From Saprospiraceae bacterium (GTDB taxonomy: Bacteria > Bacteroidota > Bacteroidia > Chitinophagales > Saprospiraceae): a stretch of 5,812 nt of DNA. Below, one piece after another: positions 1 through 5,812 of this stretch. Location of the stretch: positions 1 through 5,812 of the forward strand of contig JAGQWV010000272.1 of assembly GCA_020437045.1 (NCBI GenBank), in the 5' to 3' direction. Positions within the stretch are counted from its first letter, which is position 1; every line of letters begins with the position of its first letter. The translations under genes were made by a program, and so were the position numbers. The notes under the pieces were generated by a model. It was not told the origin of the DNA and made no database searches. It was given only the letters and a program-made list of their open reading frames with translations.

Positions 1-227
1 GGCCCAAAGTCTTTGGTTGAGATCAGTCCGTCACCATTTCCATCAACATATTTCAAATTCGGGGTACCAAAACTCAAAGCTACCGGCCAATCCTGAGCTT
101 CCTGCGGATACCAGTCAAGACTGGAAGTACTACCAGATCTCGCAGGTCCGGAATATCCGATATTCGTTGCCAGGACCACAGCATCTTGAATATCAACCTG
201 CCCATTATCATTATGGTCACCTGGCCA
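1..227 (-). other. Dockerin-like calcium-binding module inside the secreted protein
   Basis: The segment begins with WPGD at residue 472. Two 12-residue EF-hand-type loops are visible. Loop 1 is residues 475-486 (D475, N477, N479, Q481, D483, D486). Loop 2 is residues 533-544 (D533, N535, D537, S541, D544), in the form DGNGDGLISTKD. They are separated by about 46 residues containing GYSGPAR and DWYPQEAQDW, longer than the linker of a classical clostridial dockerin. From memory, this WPGD...GPAR...W...DW...DGNGDG layout recurs in Saprospiraceae surface proteins. A cohesin partner is not implied; the module may simply be a calcium-stabilised fold. The segment is cut by the window edge just after loop 2. 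Confidence 0.75.
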
Positions 228-1640
228 AACACATCCTTCACATCCTCCTGAAACGCTAACGTCCTGAACATTTACATCCACCAGTACATCTTTGCATTCA
301 CCTGAGAGTCCTACACAATATGCTAATGCAAAGACATCCATTCCAACGAAATTGTCACCTGGCCGGTAAGTTATAGACTTACCATCGGCGGAAATTAGTA
401 CAGACCCATTGGTAGCACTCCGTAATAACGTAAAATTGTAATCATCGATAGGCACCCGATAATCAAGTTTTAACTCCTGATTTGCCGTAGTATATACTTT
501 AACTTCATCATACAGCGGTTCATAATTATGCACCGTCACGTACACTGTGGTTTCGTCGCACCTACCTTCTCCACAAGACTCATAAGTGAATTTGGTCTGA
601 CCTCTAAATCCAGATTGCGGCGTATAGCGATAAATACCGGTACCTAGTGAAGTAAGACTACCTTTTAGACCATTTGTATTTACACTATTGATATTGCCAC
701 CTAAATCATTGTCGGAAATGGAGAAGATAACGGAATTACCTACCTCTGTATAAATATGGTCTTCTACATTCCATCCATTTTCAATGAATGGATCTTCTAC
801 TGCAATGGTCACCACCTGGGTAAACTGCACACCTCCTATTAAGTTGGTAAATTTTAACACTTCGGTTCCGGAGTATCCCAAGGGAGGAGTAAATTCAAAT
901 ATCTGACTCTCCGTTCTCACCAATTCACCACTAAAATAAGTGTTACTAGGTGGTTTAAAACCAGGACCGGTAATAATGGTTGCCTTTTCATCACGCATGA
1001 TCCGGTAATACAAAGTGTCGGGTTTAGGTAGAACATTATGGTCATCGACCCTAACTACGACCAACGCTGCCGAACATTTTCCTCCCGAACAAACTGTATA
1101 ACTAATCTTTGCATAACCGGTAGAACTGGGTGTAAATCGAATACTCCTTCCATCACCAGATATACTCGCCGAACCATTGCTAACATAAGACAACTTACTG
1201 ATTAGTAAGTTACCATCAACTGAAAGATCGTTTTGCAATACAGCAAGATTGACCGAACCAGCATGCAGATCTGCCGCAAAATAATCAGCTTGGGCAATTA
1301 CGGGACTAGCTTCGACGACAAATCCCTCAAAGAATGGCTTAGCTATCCCAAAAACCTTTCTTGACGTCTTATAAATGACGGTATCAACCCCGACAAATGA
1401 ATGGGGGGCGGTGTACCTTATCCGATAGACCTCCTCATAGCCAAATTTGAATTTTGAAACACTACCCGTTTCCGGTCGGCGAATGAAATCTGGATACCCT
1501 ATACTTTCAGCCGGTATATCTATGCTCTGCCCCGAAAGCACCTTCACCGTTCGGTATGCTTTTAAACTTTGACCATAACCAATCGAGCATAAGAAACTGG
1601 TTATCAATACTAATAATAGCCTAACGGGGGATACGGTCAT
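1..1640 (-). CDS. Secreted multi-domain protein with tandem Ig/cadherin-like domains and a dockerin-like module (3' end outside window)
   Basis: The frame is open from ATG at 1640 to the left edge: 546 codons, no stop. An in-frame TAA at 1650-1652 fixes this ATG as the first possible start. Residues 1-23 form a signal peptide (R7, then a hydrophobic LLLVLITSFLCSIG core, probable cleavage after GYG), so the product is exported. Residues about 112-198, 206-282, 287-370 and 374-458 read as beta-rich repeats of about 80 residues, like bacterial Ig or cadherin-like surface domains: a 'xxNGS/xxG' strand, then an 'I.FTP..G' or 'Y.YTP..G' strand, then a final VxVxV strand. Three carry a short Cys pair (C184/C189, C356/C361, C442/C449). 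Residues 472-546 form a dockerin-like Ca-binding module. The architecture suggests a cell-surface or secreted adhesin or matrix protein. In Bacteroidota such proteins often end in a type IX secretion sorting domain, which would lie off the edge. No enzymatic domain is visible. The reading frame is certain; the function is inferred. Confidence 0.9.
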   Translation of the reverse strand, partial: MTVSPVRLLLVLITSFLCSIGYGQSLKAYRTVKVLSGQSIDIPAESIGYPDFIRRPETGSVSKFKFGYEEVYRIRYTAPHSFVGVDTVIYKTSRKVFGIAKPFFEGFVVEASPVIAQADYFAADLHAGSVNLAVLQNDLSVDGNLLISKLSYVSNGSASISGDGRSIRFTPSSTGYAKISYTVCSGGKCSAALVVVRVDDHNVLPKPDTLYYRIMRDEKATIITGPGFKPPSNTYFSGELVRTESQIFEFTPPLGYSGTEVLKFTNLIGGVQFTQVVTIAVEDPFIENGWNVEDHIYTEVGNSVIFSISDNDLGGNINSVNTNGLKGSLTSLGTGIYRYTPQSGFRGQTKFTYESCGEGRCDETTVYVTVHNYEPLYDEVKVYTTANQELKLDYRVPIDDYNFTLLRSATNGSVLISADGKSITYRPGDNFVGMDVFALAYCVGLSGECKDVLVDVNVQDVSVSGGCEGCVWPGDHNDNGQVDIQDAVVLATNIGYSGPARSGSTSSLDWYPQEAQDWPVALSFGTPNLKYVDGNGDGLISTKDFG

Positions 1641-1781
1641 GTGGTTGTATTATAGTAGCCTGCAATATAAGGACATCTTACAGTTTTTCATATGTGTTTA
1701 CCCTTCAGATCCCAAATTTTAACATTTTTTATATATATGATATATCAATATATGGAATCAAACGTGCTACCTTTATATCAC
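1641..1781. promoter_or_regulatory. Divergent AT-rich intergenic region between the surface-protein gene and the helical-protein gene
   Basis: The flanking genes are transcribed away from each other, so both promoters should lie here. The stretch 1716-1755 is extremely A/T-rich (T-runs followed by alternating AT). On the plus strand TACCTTTA at 1768-1775 matches the Bacteroidota -7 consensus TAnnTTTG except for the last base, but no TTTG -33 box sits at the usual distance and it would give a nearly leaderless transcript. On the minus strand TATATTGC upstream of the ATG at 1640 is an even weaker match. The existence of promoters is inferred from gene orientation; no exact position can be defended. 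If the upstream start at 1692 were used for the helical protein, this region would shrink to 1641-1691. Confidence 0.5.
1738..1747. repeat. 10-bp perfect palindrome TGATATATCA, possible operator half-site pair
   Basis: TGATATATCA is its own reverse complement and lies in the middle of the divergent intergenic region, 35 bases upstream of the preferred start of the helical protein. It could be a binding site for a dimeric regulator, but short palindromes are common in alternating AT sequence, so this may be chance. No second copy was noticed in the window. Confidence 0.2.
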
Positions 1782-3236
1782 ATGCACAAAACAAAGCTTT
1801 ACAAAGTATTGGAGTCTTTCAGTTCAATTGAATTGAACAGACTTCTTCGCTTTATTAACGATGGCCAATGGCAGAATCAGCAAAGCGTAAAACGGCTCTT
1901 GGGTATTGTCGCCGGGGCTCTACGAGAAGGAGCTGAGTCGCCTTCCAAGGAAGATATGTACGACCTGATCATGAATCAGGAGGCCTATGATGACATCCGT
2001 TTTCGTAAACTTTGTTCTGATGCACTTCAATTGATCGAGCGATTCCTTAGTTCAGAGCTCTTCTTCAACGATATGTTATTGGAATCGACGACTCGCCTTC
2101 GAGCTCTCAGTCGCAAGGAATTCATGCCACTCTATAATACTCATTTAAACAGAGTTCACACTCTGATGGATCGTTTTCCGGAAAAGGGTTCCGAATACTA
2201 TCATTTTCGGTATCAAATTGAGAAGAATGCTTTTACTGTGCGTCAGTCAAATCTGCAGCGCTTCAAAATTGCCAATATTGATGCCATTTTGGATAACCTG
2301 GATATCTTTTATGTCATCGAAAAGCTCAAATATTATTGCGAGGTACTGAGTAGAAGAACTTTTCTGAAACATGAGTATCAGAATCGATTAATCGACGAAA
2401 TTATCGATCTGATAAAACAGGGAGCTTTCGATCATATCGCCTTGATTAAAATTTATTATCAGATTGTGCTCACCCATTTATATCCCGAAGAGGAGAGCTA
2501 TTATTTTGATCTCAAAGCTCAGCTGTATACACACAATCAAATCCTTCCGAGAGATCAAATGAAGGAAATATATACCTCTGCCCTTAACTACTGTACCCGA
2601 AAAATCAATCAAGGGCGGGATGACTTTATCCAGGAAGCGTTTGAAACATACAAACAGCTTTTAGAAAAAGAATTGCTATACGATAGAAATCAACTTTCAC
2701 ACTGGACTTATAAAAACCTGGTAGTACTGGCATTGCGTTTGGGTGAATATGAATGGGCCCGCAATTTCATCCTGGAGTATCAAGAAAAGATTCCCATGCA
2801 ATTTAGGCAAAACGCCGTGTCATATAATTTAGCGCAACTTTACTTCTATCAGAAAAAGTATCAGAAAGTCATTGAATTATTGCAGACCGTTGAATATGAA
2901 GATGTGACGTACAACCTGGGGGCAAAGACTATGCTCTTTGGTACCTACTATGAAATGCAAGAATGGGAAGCACTGCATGCACTGGGCGAGAGCTTTAAAG
3001 TATTTATTCACAGAAGAAAAAATATCATTCCTGAGGGACGGAGAAATTCTTACCTCAATTTGATTAAATACACGTTAAGACTGTACCGTTTTGGGTTCAG
3101 GGATAAAGACAAAATCCGGCAACTTATGTCCCAAATAGAATCATCCGGTCAGGAAATTGCCAGTGCCACCTGGCTAAAAGAAAAAGTCAGTGATAAACTA
3201 AACCTTACAGAGCGAAGGGAAAATATGATGATCTAG
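1782..3236 (+). CDS. Conserved-type helical-repeat (TPR-like) protein of unknown function
   Basis: From ATG at 1782 the product is 484 residues, cytoplasmic (no signal peptide or membrane helix) and almost entirely alpha-helical. Residues 1-45 (MHKTKLYKVLESFSSIELNR..., then L/I-rich helices) resemble, from memory, the start of a Bacteroidota family of uncharacterised proteins beginning with a 'LxxLdxxElxxFxxFl' helix. The C-terminal half has TPR-like helix pairs: residues about 309-333 (TYKNLVVLALRLGEYEWARN) and 344-370 (NAVSYNLAQLYFYQKKYQKV), with the small/aromatic spacing of TPR units; 376-407 may be another. Such repeats usually bind proteins. No catalytic motif is seen. The frame is open back to an ATG at 1692, but those 30 extra residues (Phe/Ile/Tyr-rich, encoded by the AT-rich promoter-like stretch) look non-coding; ATG 1752 is another option. 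The stop at 3234-3236 lies 11 bases before the next gene, implying co-transcription. Function is unknown. Confidence 0.85.
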   Translation: MHKTKLYKVLESFSSIELNRLLRFINDGQWQNQQSVKRLLGIVAGALREGAESPSKEDMYDLIMNQEAYDDIRFRKLCSDALQLIERFLSSELFFNDMLLESTTRLRALSRKEFMPLYNTHLNRVHTLMDRFPEKGSEYYHFRYQIEKNAFTVRQSNLQRFKIANIDAILDNLDIFYVIEKLKYYCEVLSRRTFLKHEYQNRLIDEIIDLIKQGAFDHIALIKIYYQIVLTHLYPEEESYYFDLKAQLYTHNQILPRDQMKEIYTSALNYCTRKINQGRDDFIQEAFETYKQLLEKELLYDRNQLSHWTYKNLVVLALRLGEYEWARNFILEYQEKIPMQFRQNAVSYNLAQLYFYQKKYQKVIELLQTVEYEDVTYNLGAKTMLFGTYYEMQEWEALHALGESFKVFIHRRKNIIPEGRRNSYLNLIKYTLRLYRFGFRDKDKIRQLMSQIESSGQEIASATWLKEKVSDKLNLTERRENMMI

Positions 3237-3247
3237 GATTACGAAGG

Positions 3248-4357
3248 ATGAATGACATACCAAGGGAGATTGAAAACCTGGAAGATTTCTTGAGAAATGG
3301 AATATCTCTAAACAATCGGACAATTCAGGAAATTGACTTCACTCCTTTCGAAATTAATTGGAAGACCCTAAAGATCGACCACGCAACCTTTTTGGGCTGT
3401 CGCTTCAAACCGGAAGATAAGTTGTATCTTATAACCAAGGGAGCTGTGATTCTGGAGAAACCAGCGGATCTGCCTTACAACCCATTCCGAAAAAAACTCT
3501 ACAACTGGCAGGAGTTACTGGAAGGATCACAGGAATCCAAAGACTACCGGATTTATGACCATTTCCATTACTCACGATTTAATCCACCGATTACCGAAGC
3601 ATTATGGCAGCGAATTCACGATCATGCCATCGATGATGCCCTGCGCGATTATATTGGCATGGATGATTATGGTATGCCCCAAGCACAATGTGTCGGGATC
3701 ATGGGAGGGCATCGAACTTCCAGGCTTGACCCTGCCTATATGAAAATCGCGTTGATTGCCAAATGGCTGACCGAAGCAGGTTATTTAATTGCTTCAGGTG
3801 GAGGTCCGGGGATCATGGAAGCAGCAAATCTGGGTGCCTTTTTTGCCAGAAAATCCGACAACTCGCTAAAAGATGCTATAGAGCACATGGCGGCAGCTCC
3901 TACTTTTATTGATGAACACTTTACCAGATTAGCGATTGAGATAAACCAATCCTTCCCAGAACACGCTTCGTCTCTGGCTATACCGACCTGGTTTTATGGT
4001 CATGAGCCAAGTAATGTTTTCTCCACCGCGATTGCAAAATATTTTAGTAACAGTATTCGTGAAGACACACTTTTGGCCATCTGTATTCATGGAGTTGTCT
4101 ATGCACCCGGGAGTGCGGGTACGGTGCAGGAAATCTTTATGGATGCCGCCCAGAATCACTATGGCACTTACAATTATTATAGTCCTATGGTCTTTCTGGA
4201 TCAGGAACATTACGAATATGAAACGACCATTTATCCATTGGTGAAACGGTTGGCAAGACATAGGACTTATGGAAATCTACTCTTCATAGAAAATGAACCT
4301 GAGAAAATTGTTAAGTTTATTATCGATCATCCCCCCATCCCTGTAAATTCTCGCTAA
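3248..4357 (+). CDS. LOG/SLOG-family Rossmann-fold protein, PpnN-like putative nucleotide hydrolase or nucleotide-binding protein
   Basis: The product has 369 residues. The core, residues about 146-320, is a LOG-type Rossmann domain: VGIMGGHR at 149-156, GGGPGIMEAANLGA at 184-197 (phosphate-binding turn) and APGSAGTVQE at 286-295, corresponding to the PGGxGTxxE signature. This family (LOG cytokinin-activating enzymes, PpnN/YgdH, 'lysine decarboxylase-like' proteins) cleaves the N-glycosidic bond of nucleoside 5'-monophosphates; the final Glu (E295 here) is the conserved acidic residue. The GGH motif, the GPGxMEA turn and the large size recall PpnN more than the small LOG proteins. Residues 1-145 are an extra N-terminal region of no recognised fold; 29-53 hints at a pentapeptide-like strand. 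The second Gly of PGG is Ser (S289), so activity is uncertain. The start follows GAAGG directly abutting the ATG; no alternative Met lies nearby. It is probably co-transcribed with the helical protein. Family is confident, substrate is not. Confidence 0.88.
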   Translation: MNDIPREIENLEDFLRNGISLNNRTIQEIDFTPFEINWKTLKIDHATFLGCRFKPEDKLYLITKGAVILEKPADLPYNPFRKKLYNWQELLEGSQESKDYRIYDHFHYSRFNPPITEALWQRIHDHAIDDALRDYIGMDDYGMPQAQCVGIMGGHRTSRLDPAYMKIALIAKWLTEAGYLIASGGGPGIMEAANLGAFFARKSDNSLKDAIEHMAAAPTFIDEHFTRLAIEINQSFPEHASSLAIPTWFYGHEPSNVFSTAIAKYFSNSIREDTLLAICIHGVVYAPGSAGTVQEIFMDAAQNHYGTYNYYSPMVFLDQEHYEYETTIYPLVKRLARHRTYGNLLFIENEPEKIVKFIIDHPPIPVNSR

Positions 4358-4362
4358 TTTTG
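4355..4362 (+). promoter_or_regulatory. Candidate Bacteroidota -7 promoter box TAATTTTG upstream of the oxidoreductase gene
   Basis: TAATTTTG matches the Bacteroidota -7 consensus TAnnTTTG exactly and overlaps the TAA stop of the LOG-family gene. Transcription would begin near 4369 and leave a leader of about 30 bases before the ATG at 4398. No TTTG -33 element is seen 19-21 bases upstream (that stretch is a C-run), so the match may be coincidental. If real, the oxidoreductase can be expressed independently of the upstream pair. Confidence 0.3.
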
Positions 4363-4397
4363 AAAGGATGTCAGTTCACTAAAAATTTCAATAAATC

Positions 4398-5812
4398 ATG
4401 AGCAGTGGATCAAACTATAGTCGAAGAGAAATTCTCCAAAAAGTAGGAATAGCTTCCGCCGGATTTTTTATCGTGCCTCGTCACGTGTTGGGCAAGGGTT
4501 ATACACCACCGAGTGACCAGTTGGCTATTGCTGCCATTGGGGCCGGTGGCAAAGGACGATCAGATATTGTCAATGCCTGGCATGAAGGCACTAATAAAAT
4601 TGTGGCCTTGTGTGATATTGATCCTGAACAGAGTAAAGCATCGGTTAAGAAATTTTCCAAGGCTAAATTCTTCTCTGATTTCCGGGTTATGCTTGATTCG
4701 ATGTCTGATGAGATCGATGCTGTCACGATATCCACACCAGATCATACCCACGCAATTGCGGCTATGACAGCAATGTCAAGGGGTAAACATGTATATGTTC
4801 AGAAGCCTTTGACTCACGATATTTACGAAGCCAGACTACTAACCAAAGCCGCTCGTCAATATAGAGTAGTTACCCAAATGGGAAATCAAGGGGCATCTAA
4901 TCCGGGGCAGGAACAGATGGTACAATGGTTCAATAATGGCCTGATTGGCAAAGTCGATCAGGTGCACGTCTGGACTAACCGACCGGTCTGGCCACAGGGG
5001 ATTCCGGTTCCTTCCGGCAAAGTATCTTTACCAAAATCCCTTACTAAGGAAAATTGGGATCTTTTTATCGGTACTGCCCAGATGGTAGATTACGATCCAC
5101 TTTACCATCCTTTCAAGTGGCGTGGGTGGTGGAACTTTGGTACGGGGGCATTGGGAGATATGGGATGTCATCTTATTGATACACCTTTTCGCGTTTTACA
5201 ACTTGCATATCCTACGGAAGTGGAGTGTAGCGTAGGCCAGGTTTTCATAAAAGACTGGTCACCAGAGTATATTCCAGAGGGATGTCCTCCCTCATCAAGA
5301 GTGGAAATCAAGTTTGCCGAAACAGAAAATAATCCTTCTTCTATTAAAATGACCTGGCACGATGGTGGTTTGAGGCCCTTCCACCCTGATCTAATTCCTG
5401 CTGATGATTTTTTAGGTGAAGATGGTAGTGCCAATGGAGTAATAATGATCGGTGAGAAAGGTATCATGACTTGTGGTACTTATGGCCGTGATCCTCAAAT
5501 TTATCTTCATTCTGGTGAGAAATTAAGAATGCCTGAAGATTTCAAATCTTCAAATCCACATGTTGAAGTCAGCGAGTATGGACATCAATTGTCCTGGACA
5601 GAGGCGTGTAAGGCTGGATTTGGAAGTGATCAGCATATGAAGCTCACATCATCCTTTGATTATTCCGGCCCATTGACTGAGACTGTCTTAATGGGAAATC
5701 TGGCCATTAGGAGCTATATGCTGGGCGAAAAAGCGTCAAAAGATAAATTAAACTTCCCGGGCAGGAAGAAACTACTTTGGGACGGAACTAATATGAAGAT
5801 TACCAACTTCGA
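4398..5812 (+). CDS. Tat-exported Gfo/Idh/MocA-family oxidoreductase (C-terminus cut by window edge)
   Basis: The frame is open from ATG 4398 to the right edge: 471 codons without a stop. Residues 1-32 are a twin-arginine signal: SRREIL at 8-13, a hydrophobic stretch VGIASAGFFIVP, then HVLGKG; the enzyme is exported folded, as expected if its nicotinamide cofactor is loaded in the cytoplasm. Residues 42-160 are the NAD(P)-binding Rossmann domain: GAGGKG at 48-53, acidic cofactor-binding position in LCDID at 71-75, STPDHTHA at 112-119, and VYVQKPLTHD at 132-141, equivalent to the family's EKP motif with Gln for Glu. GALGDMGCHLID at 250-261 holds the conserved D254/H258 of the C-terminal substrate domain. 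Family members oxidise or reduce sugars, inositols and their derivatives; the substrate here cannot be told. Length is near that of secreted homologues (about 450-490), so probably only 10-25 residues are missing. The leader is A-rich without a Shine-Dalgarno, typical of Bacteroidota. It lies 40 bases after the LOG gene. Confidence 0.92.
   Translation, partial: MSSGSNYSRREILQKVGIASAGFFIVPRHVLGKGYTPPSDQLAIAAIGAGGKGRSDIVNAWHEGTNKIVALCDIDPEQSKASVKKFSKAKFFSDFRVMLDSMSDEIDAVTISTPDHTHAIAAMTAMSRGKHVYVQKPLTHDIYEARLLTKAARQYRVVTQMGNQGASNPGQEQMVQWFNNGLIGKVDQVHVWTNRPVWPQGIPVPSGKVSLPKSLTKENWDLFIGTAQMVDYDPLYHPFKWRGWWNFGTGALGDMGCHLIDTPFRVLQLAYPTEVECSVGQVFIKDWSPEYIPEGCPPSSRVEIKFAETENNPSSIKMTWHDGGLRPFHPDLIPADDFLGEDGSANGVIMIGEKGIMTCGTYGRDPQIYLHSGEKLRMPEDFKSSNPHVEVSEYGHQLSWTEACKAGFGSDQHMKLTSSFDYSGPLTETVLMGNLAIRSYMLGEKASKDKLNFPGRKKLLWDGTNMKITNF

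Noticed and set aside
1..227. Cellulosome component suggested by the dockerin-like module
   Set aside because: No glycoside hydrolase or cohesin domain is visible, and similar modules occur in non-cellulolytic Bacteroidota.
17..271. Short open frames on both strands at the left end (80 and 63 residues)
   Set aside because: They lie inside the minus-strand secreted-protein gene, in other frames, and have low-complexity His/Gln/Leu-rich translations with no recognisable features.
1716..1755. Alternating AT run as a replication origin or phage attachment site
   Set aside because: There are no iterated boxes, no integrase or replication gene nearby, and the run fits an AT-rich Bacteroidota promoter region.
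3929..4261. 110-residue open frame on the minus strand, and an 82-residue plus-strand frame at 3996-4244
   Set aside because: Both are inside the LOG-family gene, whose frame has clear conserved motifs across the same bases.
4358..4397. Terminator between the LOG-family gene and the oxidoreductase gene
   Set aside because: The 40-base gap has no GC-rich inverted repeat followed by a T-run, so read-through is possible.
4499..4767. Open frames of 63-84 residues on both strands
   Set aside because: They overlap the Rossmann domain of the oxidoreductase in other frames; the GAGGKG and QKP motifs show which frame is real.
5168..5467. 99-residue minus-strand open frame
   Set aside because: It is antisense to the C-terminal domain of the oxidoreductase, with no upstream start context and no family resemblance.

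Overview
The window looks like a chromosomal fragment from a Bacteroidota bacterium, most likely of the Saprospiraceae or a close relative. Three things point there: a secreted protein with tandem Ig/cadherin-like domains ending in a WPGD-type dockerin-like module (a combination I associate with Saprospiraceae); starts that follow A/T-rich leaders rather than strong Shine-Dalgarno sequences; and a Tat-exported Gfo/Idh/MocA oxidoreductase of a type common in Bacteroidota and Planctomycetes. The assignment rests on reading and recall, not on a search.

Layout. Bases 1-1640 (minus strand) hold the first 546 codons of a large secreted modular protein whose C-terminus lies off the left edge. It has no stop inside the window. 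Bases 1641-1781 are an AT-rich divergent intergenic region that must carry promoters for both directions. On the plus strand follow an all-helical, TPR-like protein of unknown function (1782-3236; the longer reading from 1692 is less likely), a LOG/SLOG-family Rossmann protein resembling the nucleotide nucleosidase PpnN (3248-4357, 11 bases downstream), and after 40 bases a Tat-signal Gfo/Idh/MocA-family oxidoreductase (4398 to the right edge), which lacks only its extreme C-terminus.

How the genes may work together. The helical protein and the LOG protein are close enough to be co-transcribed and could form a functional pair, but nothing in the sequence proves it. The oxidoreductase is exported and probably acts on sugars or sugar derivatives in the periplasm. 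It may be read through from the pair or have its own promoter (a TAATTTTG box overlaps the preceding stop codon). The minus-strand surface protein is a separate unit.

I see no RNA genes, insertion sequences, CRISPR arrays, integrase or attachment sites, and no convincing terminator. No established defence or biosynthetic system is recognisable. The most open question is what the helical-repeat/LOG pair does.
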